This document shows positions 46,959 to 55,806 of a stretch of DNA of 64,000 bases, one piece after another; position 1 is the stretch's first letter; every line of letters starts with the position of its first letter. The stretch covers positions 1 through 64,000 of the forward strand of contig NZ_FZMS01000001.1 in assembly GCF_900198365.1 (NCBI RefSeq). Reading direction: 5' to 3'. The notes beneath the pieces were generated by a model. It saw only the letters and a program-made list of their open reading frames with translations. It had not been told where the DNA came from and did not search any database. Source of the stretch: Helicobacter bilis (GTDB lineage: Bacteria > Campylobacterota > Campylobacteria > Campylobacterales > Helicobacteraceae). The position numbers and the translations under genes are program-made.

Positions 46959-47729
46959 ATGACAAATTTAGCAAAAAGGATTATTCCATGCCTTGATATT
47001 AAGGACGGAAGAGTTGTAAAAGGTGTGAATTTTGTAGCCCTAAAAGATGCGGGAGATCCACTTGAAGTAGCAAAAAGATATAATGATTGTGGTGCTGATG
47101 AGCTTGTGTTTTTAGATATTAACGCTTCTTTTGAAGGACGCAAAGCAACGCTAAAGGTTATAGAATCTATTGCAAAAGAAGTCTTTATCCCGCTAACTAT
47201 CGGCGGTGGTATTAGCACACTAGAAGATATTAGCAATCTCTTAGATGCAGGCTGTGATAAGGTTAGCCTTAACTCTTCAGCGATTAAGAATCCAGACTTT
47301 ATAAATGAAAGTGCTAAGAAGTTTGGGTCTCAATGTATTGTCATCGCCATTGATGTGAAAAGAAGAGAAAATGGAAGTATCGGCGTTTTCACACATGGTG
47401 GGCGGCATGATAGCGGACTAGATATGCAAACATGGCTACAAGAAGTGGAGAAAAGGGGGGCTGGTGAGATTCTATTAACAAGTATGGATAGCGATGGCAC
47501 AAAGGCTGGATTTGATATAGAAAAGCTAAAGATTGCTATGGAATGTTGTGATTTGCCGCTTATTGCAAGTGGTGGAGCGGGATCTATGGAGCATATTCTA
47601 GAGGCATTTGAAATAGGCGTTGATGCCGTGCTTGCTGCAAGTATCTTTCACTATAAAGAAGTAGAGATAGAATCTCTAAAGCATTTTTTAACACAGCATA
47701 ATATCCCTGTGCGTTTGGAATGTGTGTAG
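46959..47729 (+). CDS. hisF: Imidazole glycerol phosphate synthase cyclase subunit HisF
   Basis: With HisH it forms imidazole glycerol phosphate and AICAR in histidine biosynthesis. The 256-residue TIM barrel begins [20 protein letters not shown] (catalytic Asp about residue 11), has [32 protein letters not shown], a second catalytic-type Asp in [14 protein letters not shown] and [14 protein letters not shown]. The ATG at 46959 is chosen because AAAGGGG lies just upstream. It stands alone, without other his genes in the window. H. pylori lacks this pathway, as far as I know. Confidence 0.96.
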   Translation: MTNLAKRIIPCLDIKDGRVVKGVNFVALKDAGDPLEVAKRYNDCGADELVFLDINASFEGRKATLKVIESIAKEVFIPLTIGGGISTLEDISNLLDAGCDKVSLNSSAIKNPDFINESAKKFGSQCIVIAIDVKRRENGSIGVFTHGGRHDSGLDMQTWLQEVEKRGAGEILLTSMDSDGTKAGFDIEKLKIAMECCDLPLIASGGAGSMEHILEAFEIGVDAVLAASIFHYKEVEIESLKHFLTQHNIPVRLECV

Positions 47730-47839
47730 ATTTGGGAGATTCTATCACATAGACTTATGGATAGATATACTAAATTGTTTTTATATCTTATAAATATTTT
47801 GTAAAATACAGAATCTTTATCTTATTTAAAAGGACAAAT

Positions 47840-48853
47840 ATGTTACTAAAAAGTGTGTTTATAGGTTTTCTTTCATTTCATAGTGTAGATGCAACCATGT
47901 TAAAAGAATGCGAAAATCACGCAGACATAATAAGCGGTTGTGTAGCAAGAGAATATCATTCAAATGGGAAAATTTATTGGGAAACACCATATAAAAATGG
48001 CAAAATAGAAGGTATAGAAAAGCGGTATTATTGGAATGGGAATCTTTGGGCAGAAACGCCATATAAAAATGGTGAAAAGGACGGCATGGTAAAGTCGTAT
48101 TTTGAGAATGGGAATCTAGAGTTTGAAACACCATATAAGAATGACAAAATAGAAGGTATAGAAAAGTTGTATGATGAGAATGGGAATCTAAAGATTGAAA
48201 CACCATATAAAAATGGTGAAAAAGAAGGTATAGAAAAATGGTATTATTGGAATGGGAATCTTAGGGCTGAAATACCATATAAAAATTATAAATTCGAAGG
48301 CACAGCAAAAGAGTATTATGAAAATGGGAATCTAGAGATTGAAACACCATATAAAAATGACAAAAGAGAAGGCATAGAAAAAGAGTATTATGAGAATGGG
48401 AATCTAATGGTGGAAACACCATATAAAAATGGTGAAAAAGAAGGTATAGAAAAGCGGTATTATGAAAATGAGAATATTAGTTGGGAAACACCATATAAAA
48501 ATGGCAAAATTGAGGGTATAGCAAAAGAGTATGATGAAGATGGGAATCTTGTGAAAGAAGTGCCATATAAAAACAACGAAAGAGAAGGTATAGAAAAATG
48601 GTATCATTATGAAAATGGAAACTTGGCGTTAGAAGCATCAGTTTTAAATGATATATTGCATGGGGATATAAAACTCTACACAAAAGATGGAAAACTACTA
48701 GCCTTAATTAAAGCCGAGAATAATAAGTTTATAAGTGGAAAATGCTCTAGTGACAAAGCCCTAACAAGTAAAGATTTAGAAGAGAGTAATAAATATCCCT
48801 ACTTCGAAAGTGCAATTAACCATTTAAAAGCAATATGTGTAGCTAATCCTTGA
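47840..48853 (+). CDS. Secreted MORN/YwqK-type tandem repeat protein
   Basis: The 337-residue product begins with a probable signal peptide (MLLKSVFIGFLSFHSVDA) followed by about nine near-identical 24-residue repeats of the form Y-x-x-N-G-N-L-x-x-E-T-P-Y-K-N-G-x-x-E-G-I-x-K and two degenerate ones. This is the toxin-antitoxin system YwqK-family/MORN-variant repeat, which forms a beta meander. At DNA level the repeats are 72 bp and remain very similar, so copy number may change by recombination. AAAAGGACAAAT precedes the ATG. The C-terminal 50 residues hold two Cys. Function of these Helicobacter repeat proteins is not established; surface or periplasmic location is inferred. Confidence 0.75.
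   Translation: MLLKSVFIGFLSFHSVDATMLKECENHADIISGCVAREYHSNGKIYWETPYKNGKIEGIEKRYYWNGNLWAETPYKNGEKDGMVKSYFENGNLEFETPYKNDKIEGIEKLYDENGNLKIETPYKNGEKEGIEKWYYWNGNLRAEIPYKNYKFEGTAKEYYENGNLEIETPYKNDKREGIEKEYYENGNLMVETPYKNGEKEGIEKRYYENENISWETPYKNGKIEGIAKEYDEDGNLVKEVPYKNNEREGIEKWYHYENGNLALEASVLNDILHGDIKLYTKDGKLLALIKAENNKFISGKCSSDKALTSKDLEESNKYPYFESAINHLKAICVANP
47950..48605 (+). repeat. Tandem 72-bp coding repeats (about nine units)
   Basis: Units share blocks such as GAAACACCATATAAAAATGG and GAAGGTATAGAAAA, recurring every 72 bases from about 47950 to 48605. Variation between units is concentrated in a few codons, consistent with duplication and recombination. Confidence 0.85.
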
Positions 48854-48967
48854 TTTTGTCTTCAGTATATCTGAACTTAACTTTACTTGCAAAAAAAGAC
48901 ATTTTAAGTCGTACGGCTGTTTTATCCACACAAGCATAACACTTCCAAACATTTTTCAAATTAAAAT

Positions 48968-49633
48968 TCAAGCCATGCGTAAAAAGCGTGCGTCTTTTGT
49001 GATTATTTGTCTATTTTCTAAATCAACTGAAAGCACATAGCGGTCAATATAAGGTATCAAAAAATGCTTATCAAGCACGAGATAATGTGTATTTGCTATC
49101 TCTTGTATGTCTTTTACAATGCCAAGATTTATGCCATCTTCTACTACGCACATGCCGATAATATCAAAGTAGAAAAACTCATCTTTTTCTAGCACGCATA
49201 GCTCTCTTGTATCATCAAGCGTGCTATAAAAAAGCATATTGCATAAAAGTTCTGCTTCTTCTTTTCTTATAATTTCTTTAAATTCCATAACCTTTTTTGT
49301 GGAATGAAAAGTTTTGAGTATTAGGGGTAAATATGCCCTTGTACTCTCTTGTGTGGGGTTATGTTTTGTAGCTATTAAACTAGCCTTATTCTGTGTTTTG
49401 CTTGTGTTGTTAGAATCTAGCTTATTAGGATCAGATAGAATAGATGAAAGCTTATCTATGTATTCCACATAAAATACATTGCCACTAGCTAAAATCTCGG
49501 GAAAATCTGTTAGTATCGTAGCACGAACACCGCCTTTTAACCCTACACTTCTACCAAACTTGCCGACAAGAACCATATTCGATGGTGTGAAGTGCGGTAA
49601 AGATTCTATGTATTTTGCATGATTAAGGGGCAT
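48968..49633 (-). CDS. rimM: Ribosome maturation factor RimM
   Basis: Binds S19 and assists 30S head assembly. The 221-residue product contains the RimM N-domain MVLVGKFGRSVGLKGGVRAT and the PRC-barrel part FYFDIIGMCVVEDGINLGIV with HFLIPYIDRYVLSVDLENRQ. It carries an insert of about 45 residues (Asn/Thr/Ser/Lys-rich, about residues 65-110) between the N-domain halves, making it longer than usual (about 170-180). It follows the KH-protein gene by 12 bases; trmD and rplS, the usual next genes, do not follow. Confidence 0.9.
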   Translation of the reverse strand: MPLNHAKYIESLPHFTPSNMVLVGKFGRSVGLKGGVRATILTDFPEILASGNVFYVEYIDKLSSILSDPNKLDSNNTSKTQNKASLIATKHNPTQESTRAYLPLILKTFHSTKKVMEFKEIIRKEEAELLCNMLFYSTLDDTRELCVLEKDEFFYFDIIGMCVVEDGINLGIVKDIQEIANTHYLVLDKHFLIPYIDRYVLSVDLENRQIITKDARFLRMA

Positions 49634-49645
49634 TAGAATCCAAAG

Positions 49646-49948
49646 TTATTGCGACTTTGCATTATCGCATGGATTTGTGCTATCATGGGCTACGACTACA
49701 AGCTCGTATGAGACATTATCCTTTGCCTTACATGCAGAAACGACATTCTTCAAAGCACTTACCATTTTGCCATCTTTGCCTATTATCTTACCTATATCTT
49801 CGTTTGCAACTTGAATGCAAATCATATAGTCAGAATGTTTTCCTGCACTCGTGGTAATTGCCACATCATCTGGATATTTTACAATTTTCTTAACATATTT
49901 TTCTAAGAAGTCTTGCACAGAAAACTTTTGCATACTACTTACTGCCAT
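49646..49948 (-). CDS. khpA: KH-domain RNA-binding protein (KhpA-like)
   Basis: A 100-residue protein with one KH domain; the GxxG loop is in EDIGKIIGKDGKMVSALKNV. Proteins of this type form a global RNA chaperone with KhpB. Its place directly after rpsP and before rimM is the conserved genomic context. The product may start at the ATG at 49948 or five codons later (MQKFSVQDFLEKYVKK); neither has a clear ribosome site. Confidence 0.88.
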   Translation of the reverse strand: MAVSSMQKFSVQDFLEKYVKKIVKYPDDVAITTSAGKHSDYMICIQVANEDIGKIIGKDGKMVSALKNVVSACKAKDNVSYELVVVAHDSTNPCDNAKSQ

Positions 49949-49952
49949 GTAA

Positions 49953-50180
49953 TTATTTGCTTAAAATCGCAACTCTTTCACTCATTTTCGCACCGACACT
50001 TTTCCAATATTCTAGTCGCTCTCTATCTAGCTTTACAACTGCTGGATTAGCCACAGGGTTATAAAAACCAATAGATTCAATCCAACCACCATCTCGTCTT
50101 TTTCTTGAATCTGTAACTACTATTCTATAAAATGGTTTTTTCTTACGACCCATTCGTGTTAATCTAATTACTGTTGCCAT
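49953..50180 (-). CDS. rpsP: Small ribosomal subunit protein bS16
   Basis: The 75-residue protein begins [20 protein letters not shown] and contains [20 protein letters not shown] and [19 protein letters not shown], typical for S16. TAAGGAATACA lies just before the ATG. First gene of rpsP-khpA-rimM. Confidence 0.97.
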   Translation of the reverse strand: MATVIRLTRMGRKKKPFYRIVVTDSRKRRDGGWIESIGFYNPVANPAVVKLDRERLEYWKSVGAKMSERVAILSK

Positions 50181-50406
50181 TGTATTCCTTATAAATGAAA
50201 AAAATTTTTCGCTATTCTATCACAAAACTATGAATTTTTATAAATATTTTCCCAAAATTAAACTCTTCTTTCCAAAATCTAAACCAAACATACTATGATA
50301 GTAAAAAGCAATCAAGCAAAATCAATAAACACACAAGGCAATAAGCAAGTAAAACAATACTAAAATTTTTATTGTAAAATTCATTTATTAAAGATAAAGG
50401 CAGAAT

Positions 50407-53184
50407 ATGCAGATTCCATGCTCTCATTGTAAGCAAGTATATAATAAAGACGCATTAAAAGAAGTAAAAGATACAGAATCTAAAAAGACTTTATATTTTT
50501 GCTGTAATGGCTGTGAGCTTGCCTATTCGCTTTTAAAATCATGCAATTTAGAATCTTTTTATACAAAGCTAGGCGATAATACTCTGCAAACAAAGAAGCT
50601 ACAAGATTCTAAAGTGGCTACAAACTTTAACTCTATAAATTTCACACAAAAATATCTTAAAGATTCTAATGGTTTAAAGGAAGTGCATTTTATCATAGAA
50701 GGCGTTGTGTGTGCGGCATGTGTATGGCTAAATGAGCAGATTTTAGCAAAGATTAAAGGTATAAAAGAACTAAAGATAAACTACACTACACATAAGGCAA
50801 AAATACTTTTTGATCCAAGTGAGACAAACTTTCAGCAAATCTATGATGAGATTGCAAAAATAGGCTATAAAGCTATCGTTTATGACCCGCAAGATAGGGA
50901 GCAAAATGATAATGTGAGAAATAGGGAATACTACATTAAACTAGCGGTAGCGATATTTTGTGCGATGAATGTTATGTGGGTAAATGTAGGGCAGTATAGT
51001 GGCTTTTTTTCTGGGATAGATTCTATATCAAGTAATATTTTAAATCTTGCGAGTTTTATCCTTGCTACACCTGTGCTTTTCTTTTGTGCGAGTGATTTTT
51101 ATAAACAAGCATATAGGGGGCTAAAAAATGGCGTGATAGGTATGGAAATGCTTGTTATAACTGGCACGACCCTTGTGTATTGCTACTCGATTTATGCGTG
51201 GCTTAGTGGGAGTGGGCATACTTATTTTGAATCTGTGTGTATGATTATTTTATTTGTGCTAAGTGCGAAATTTTTAGAATCTTTAAGTCAAAAAAGGGCA
51301 AATGATAATCTCTGTAAATTAAATGCGATACTACCGCTTGAGGCAAGAAGAGAGAGTGGCGAAATAGTATCAGTATATGATATAAAGGCTGGGGATACCT
51401 TGCTTGTGTTAGCTGGAGAAATGCTTTGTGTTGATGGAGTTTTGCTTAGTCCAAACGCACATTTAGATTATGCTAATATTAGCGGTGAGAGTGTAGCTAT
51501 CACAAAAGAAGTGAATGAAGAGATTATGGCAGGAGCAATAGCCCTTGATAAGCCGCTTATCTACAAGGCACAAAAAAGCTTTGAAGATTCTAGCATGAGT
51601 AAGTTGGCAAGGCTTTTAAAAGAGAGTGAGTTTAGCACACCACAAATCGCAACAACTGCTTTTAAAATCGCTGGGAAGTTTAGTCGCATTGTTTTAAGTA
51701 TTGCTTTACTTAGCTTTTGCTATTACTATTTTTTCACACAGCATGGCTTTGAGTATGCTTTGCTTATTGCGGTATCTGTGATTGTGATTGCTTGTCCTTG
51801 TGCGTTAGCGCTTGCTACGCCCATTGCTAGTGTAGTGAGCTTAAATGTAGGCTTTAAAAATCACATTATCTACACAAAGGCTGACTTTTTAGAATCTCTA
51901 GCAAAAGCAGATTCTATAATCTTTGATAAAACAGGCACATTAACACAGGGAAATATGAGTGTAGTGAGTATGACTCAATATAATGGCTTTATGGAATTGC
52001 TTGGGGGTTCTGCTTTAGATTCTAAAGATTATCATATTAAACAAAGCGAGATAAATCAAAACTTAGATTCTAAAAATTGTCATATTGACCTTGAGCAAAG
52101 CGAAGGGGAAATAAACCTAGATTCTCACTCTTGTCATATTGAGCGTAGCGAAATATCTAATATGGAAAATATAGAATCTAAACAAAGCATAGAGCCTATA
52201 AACAAAGATTCCATAAAAGATATAGAATCTACAAAAAGCACCAAAACAAGGCAAATCTGCAGTTTCTTTAGTAAAGAGACAACGCAGGTAAAGCAGAAAG
52301 AAAAAGGATTTCTATATGCTTTACTCAAACACAACAACCACACAATCGCAAAAGCTATATTACAATCTTTATATAAGGATAATACAGAATTAGATTCATT
52401 AAAAGATTTAGCAAATACATATAATTTTAAAGACTTTTCACTTATTGCAGGGAGTGGATTTGAATCTTATTGTGACAATACACATATTATAGGCGGTAGC
52501 AGGGCATATATGGAAAAAATGGGAGTTAGTCTATATAATGATATAGATTCAAATAAGACAAACACAGACGATGATATAACAGAATGCTTCATTGCATATA
52601 AATTAGAGAATGAAAAAAGCTACACTCTTGCGTATAGATTTGGTTTAAAAGATTCTATAAAAGATGGAGCAAAAGAGCTTATCTCACTTCTGCATAGTCA
52701 TAAAAAGAAAGTAAGCATTCTTAGTGGCGATAGAGAAAGTGTTGTAAAAAAAGTCGCACAAGAGTTGCATATCAAAGACTATAAACATTCAAAAACGCCC
52801 TTGCAAAAGGCAGAGTTTGTGAAAGATTTAATAGCAAAGGGGCATAATGTCGTTATGATTGGCGATGGATTAAATGATTCACTTGCACTAAAATATGCAC
52901 AAGTTGGCATTGCCATGGGGAGTGGTAGCGAGATTGCCCTACAATATAGCGATGTGATTATCCTTGATGATAGTCTAAAAAGCCTTTCAAAAGCCTTTAA
53001 AATCGCACATAAAACCCTGCGTATTATAAAAGGCAACCTACTTATGAGCTTAGTGTATAATGCCCTTGCTATTCCGCTTGCATTTTTTGGCTTTGTGATT
53101 CCATTATTTGCGGCGGCATTTATGAGTTTGAGTTCATTATGTGTTGTGCTAAATTCATTGCGACTCTACAAAAGTAGGCTTTAA
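50407..53184 (+). CDS. ccoI: Copper-translocating P-type ATPase of CcoI/FixI type with low-complexity N-domain insert
   Basis: P1B-type ATPase; the CcoI branch supplies copper to cbb3 cytochrome oxidase. The N-terminus has a Cys cluster (CSHC, then CCNGC at about 34-38) characteristic of CcoI-type pumps, followed by a heavy-metal-associated domain whose metal motif is CAAC (about residue 101). Membrane helices follow, with CPC in VIACPCALALATP (about 463), phosphorylation site DKTGTLT (about 506) and hinge MIGDGLNDSLAL (about 818). At 925 residues it is longer than usual (about 790), because residues about 535-632 are a Ser/Asp/Glu/Lys-rich insert made largely of repeat-derived sequence. Copper and oxidase roles are inferred from the family. 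Confidence 0.85.
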   Translation: MQIPCSHCKQVYNKDALKEVKDTESKKTLYFCCNGCELAYSLLKSCNLESFYTKLGDNTLQTKKLQDSKVATNFNSINFTQKYLKDSNGLKEVHFIIEGVVCAACVWLNEQILAKIKGIKELKINYTTHKAKILFDPSETNFQQIYDEIAKIGYKAIVYDPQDREQNDNVRNREYYIKLAVAIFCAMNVMWVNVGQYSGFFSGIDSISSNILNLASFILATPVLFFCASDFYKQAYRGLKNGVIGMEMLVITGTTLVYCYSIYAWLSGSGHTYFESVCMIILFVLSAKFLESLSQKRANDNLCKLNAILPLEARRESGEIVSVYDIKAGDTLLVLAGEMLCVDGVLLSPNAHLDYANISGESVAITKEVNEEIMAGAIALDKPLIYKAQKSFEDSSMSKLARLLKESEFSTPQIATTAFKIAGKFSRIVLSIALLSFCYYYFFTQHGFEYALLIAVSVIVIACPCALALATPIASVVSLNVGFKNHIIYTKADFLESLAKADSIIFDKTGTLTQGNMSVVSMTQYNGFMELLGGSALDSKDYHIKQSEINQNLDSKNCHIDLEQSEGEINLDSHSCHIERSEISNMENIESKQSIEPINKDSIKDIESTKSTKTRQICSFFSKETTQVKQKEKGFLYALLKHNNHTIAKAILQSLYKDNTELDSLKDLANTYNFKDFSLIAGSGFESYCDNTHIIGGSRAYMEKMGVSLYNDIDSNKTNTDDDITECFIAYKLENEKSYTLAYRFGLKDSIKDGAKELISLLHSHKKKVSILSGDRESVVKKVAQELHIKDYKHSKTPLQKAEFVKDLIAKGHNVVMIGDGLNDSLALKYAQVGIAMGSGSEIALQYSDVIILDDSLKSLSKAFKIAHKTLRIIKGNLLMSLVYNALAIPLAFFGFVIPLFAAAFMSLSSLCVVLNSLRLYKSRL
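52028..52113 (+). repeat. Two degenerate copies of the TGTCATATTGAG repeat inside ccoI
   Basis: Copies near 52028-52055 (ATTATCATATTAAACAAAGC) and 52078-52113 (TGTCATATTGACC then AGCAAAGCGAAGGGGAAATA) share the frame of the better copy at 52131 and code for His-Ile-x-x-x-x-Ser-Glu-like peptides. Confidence 0.55.
52131..52183 (+). repeat. Well-preserved copy of the dispersed hairpin repeat inside ccoI
   Basis: Near-identical over about 50 bases to 56418-56470 in another gene. Arms ATATT and AATAT (52136-52156) flank a GCGTAGC core with GA steps between arm and core, giving a small hairpin with tandem G-A mismatches. It codes for CHIERSEISNMENIES. Confidence 0.8.
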
Positions 53185-53259
53185 TATTGTTTTTAATCCG
53201 CTATAATTTTAGCTTTTTTGTAAGTTATTGAATCTTTTTTTGAAAATATTGGGAACATT

Positions 53260-55731
53260 ATGCGTCTTTTATTGCTTCTTTTTTGTATGTTTAGTCTATC
53301 TTTTGCAGAAGTTATACAATCTGTAAAAGTGAATAATATTACTTATATGTCAGAATCTCTAGCAAAAGATATAATCAATATAAAATCAGGTGAAAAGCTT
53401 GACTATGGCAAGGTAGATGCTGCTATCCTAGCCCTTTATAAGCAAGGCTACTTTAATGATATTTATGCGACTTTTGATAATGGAATCTTGCAATTTTTTG
53501 TAAAAGAGAAACCAGCTATTGCAAGCATTGAGCTAAAAGGCTATGGCACACAGAGTGAAAAAGAGACAATTTATGGGCAGATTGGAATCAAAAAGGGCGA
53601 TACCTATGATGATATAAAGCTAGATAAAGCCCTTGAAACACTCAAACAAATGTTAGAATATAAGGGCTATTATGGCAGTGTGATTGAGCCTAGCGTAGTA
53701 GAGCTTAGTGAGGGCAGAGCAGTAGCAATTACCTTAAATGTTAATCGTGGGGATACAATCATCATTGAAAAAAGCTATTATGAGGGTGCTACAAAGCTAC
53801 CAAAAAGAAAGTTAGAATCTCTTAGTGCGAATAAGCAAAGAGATTTTATGGGGTGGTTACCCGGGCTTAATGCAGGTAAGCTTATGCTAGGTGAGATTGA
53901 GCTTGATTCATTACGCATACAAGATTCTTATATGCGTAATGGCTTTTTAGACGCACAGGTATCAAATCCGCTTCTTTCAGTCAATATGACAAATCACAAA
54001 GCACAGCTTTACTACAATGTAAGCGAGGGAGAGCAGTATAAAGTCAGTGGAATCTCTTTTGTGATTGATAAAGACCATGAAGGCGAGATTACAGAAGAAG
54101 AACTAAAAAAAGATTTAAGCACTAAGATTGGCGAAGTCTTTAATATACAAAATGTAAGAGATGATTCTCAACGCATAAAGCTAAAAGTAGCCGATTTAGG
54201 TTATGCTTATGTCGCAGTGAATCCAGACTTAAAAAAGAATGCAGAAAAGCAAGAAGTAGAAGTTGTGTTTCACATTGACTTTGGTAAAAAAGTGCGTATT
54301 AATGATGTCTTAATCACAGGTAACACACGAACAGGTGATAGAATCATACGCCGTGAAATCCTCATCGCACCGGGTGATATCTACTCTTTAGGCAAGATTC
54401 AAAGCAGTGAGATTGCATTAAAGCGTATTGGCTATTTTGAAAATGTCCGCATTGATGAAAGGCGTATTAGCGAAGATTCTATGGATTTAGTCGTAAATGT
54501 TACAGAGGGTAGGACAGGGGAGCTTACCTTTGGTATCGGTTATGGTAGCTTTTATGGACTTATGGTCAATGCGAGTGTAAATGAGCGCAATCTCTTTGGC
54601 AGTGGCTTTGGGGCAAGTTTATATGCGAATGTAAGCTTTGGGGGCGATCTCTCTTTTTATAATGCAAGCACTAGCTTTTTTACCGCTACACAACAAGCCT
54701 TTAATCTAAGCCTTACAAACCCTAGAATCCTAGATTCTAAATGGAGTTTATCTATGAATCTCTATTATAGTCGCTACCTTAACTATGTTTATACGCAGCA
54801 AAGCGTAGGTGGTGGCTTCACTGTTGGGCGATTATTACTTCCTACTTTAAGGCTTAATGTAGGCTATGATATCAATAAAACAGATACCTTTGGATTCTAC
54901 AATCTCTACACAGGACAAGCCCAACCGCAGTATCAAAAGTATTATGATTCTGGAAATCAAGGCTTATGGGATAGAAGCTATTCTGGTTGGGATAATGCTC
55001 CAATTAAAAGCTCTATTACCCCAAGCCTTGTATTTGATAACACAGATGACTACTATTTTCCTAAAAATGGTAACTCTACAACGCTTTCTTTAAATATCGC
55101 AGGTATTGGTGGTGATGTGTATTATACAAAGCTATATGCGAAGACTGGATTCTATTTTGATATTAGCAAATGGACTAAAATCGATTTAATCGCACGATAT
55201 AAGGCACAAGGTGGCTATCTCTTCCGCTATAATCCAAACCACTTCTTACCACTTAATGATACTTTCTATATGGGTGGTGTAGGCACAATCAGGGGATATT
55301 CAAGCTATTCTATTACACCGCTAGATAGCGATGGCTTACGCGTAGGTGGCGATGGAATCTTTACAAATTCAGTAGAGCTTAGCTATGGCTTAATCCCTAG
55401 TGCAAAAATGCGTGTAGCCTTATATGCAGATTATGGGATCTTGACCTATCATGGTGCAAATGGTGCGGCAAACTTTAAGCAATATGGCACAATTTATGGT
55501 AACTCAAGTATATTAGCAAGGGGTGCAGCAGGTGTCGCAGTCGAATGGGTATCGCCTATGGGACCCATTGTAATAGTAATCCCTATGCTATGGTATGGAC
55601 CAACAGACCCTATGGGTATAGGACCTAGCAAAATCTTTAGCTATGGCACAGCAAATGACATTCGTGCAAGTGGTGGCTATCTTACAAACTATCCTAGCTT
55701 TTTTGAATTTACTATGGGGACTAGATTCTAA
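53260..55731 (+). CDS. bamA: Outer membrane protein assembly factor BamA
   Basis: Core of the machinery inserting beta-barrels into the outer membrane. The 823-residue product has a signal peptide (MRLLLLLFCMFSLSFAEV), POTRA repeats over about residues 20-420 (for example ALYKQGYFNDIYATFDNG and ALKRIGYFENVRIDERRI) and an Omp85 barrel with the conserved loop motif VGGDGIFTNSVELSYGLIP and GVGTIRGYSSYSI. It ends in Phe (FTMGTRF), the barrel recognition signal. Confidence 0.96.
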   Translation: MRLLLLLFCMFSLSFAEVIQSVKVNNITYMSESLAKDIINIKSGEKLDYGKVDAAILALYKQGYFNDIYATFDNGILQFFVKEKPAIASIELKGYGTQSEKETIYGQIGIKKGDTYDDIKLDKALETLKQMLEYKGYYGSVIEPSVVELSEGRAVAITLNVNRGDTIIIEKSYYEGATKLPKRKLESLSANKQRDFMGWLPGLNAGKLMLGEIELDSLRIQDSYMRNGFLDAQVSNPLLSVNMTNHKAQLYYNVSEGEQYKVSGISFVIDKDHEGEITEEELKKDLSTKIGEVFNIQNVRDDSQRIKLKVADLGYAYVAVNPDLKKNAEKQEVEVVFHIDFGKKVRINDVLITGNTRTGDRIIRREILIAPGDIYSLGKIQSSEIALKRIGYFENVRIDERRISEDSMDLVVNVTEGRTGELTFGIGYGSFYGLMVNASVNERNLFGSGFGASLYANVSFGGDLSFYNASTSFFTATQQAFNLSLTNPRILDSKWSLSMNLYYSRYLNYVYTQQSVGGGFTVGRLLLPTLRLNVGYDINKTDTFGFYNLYTGQAQPQYQKYYDSGNQGLWDRSYSGWDNAPIKSSITPSLVFDNTDDYYFPKNGNSTTLSLNIAGIGGDVYYTKLYAKTGFYFDISKWTKIDLIARYKAQGGYLFRYNPNHFLPLNDTFYMGGVGTIRGYSSYSITPLDSDGLRVGGDGIFTNSVELSYGLIPSAKMRVALYADYGILTYHGANGAANFKQYGTIYGNSSILARGAAGVAVEWVSPMGPIVIVIPMLWYGPTDPMGIGPSKIFSYGTANDIRASGGYLTNYPSFFEFTMGTRF

Positions 55732-55806
55732 TCTTTGTATTCCTATGTGTAATGCGGATTCTAAAAGCTATTTTGAAAGTGTGCGGATAAGTTTGCAAGG
55801 ATTTAT

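Noticed and set aside
47950-48605. Regular 72-bp repeats considered as a CRISPR array
   Set aside because: No unique spacers between units, the repeats are coding and contiguous, and no cas genes are nearby.
47859-48683. Several minus-strand frames opposite the MORN repeat gene
   Set aside because: Repeated Phe/Tyr/His-rich peptides that merely mirror the 72-bp repeats; the plus-strand frame has a signal peptide, ribosome site and family repeat.
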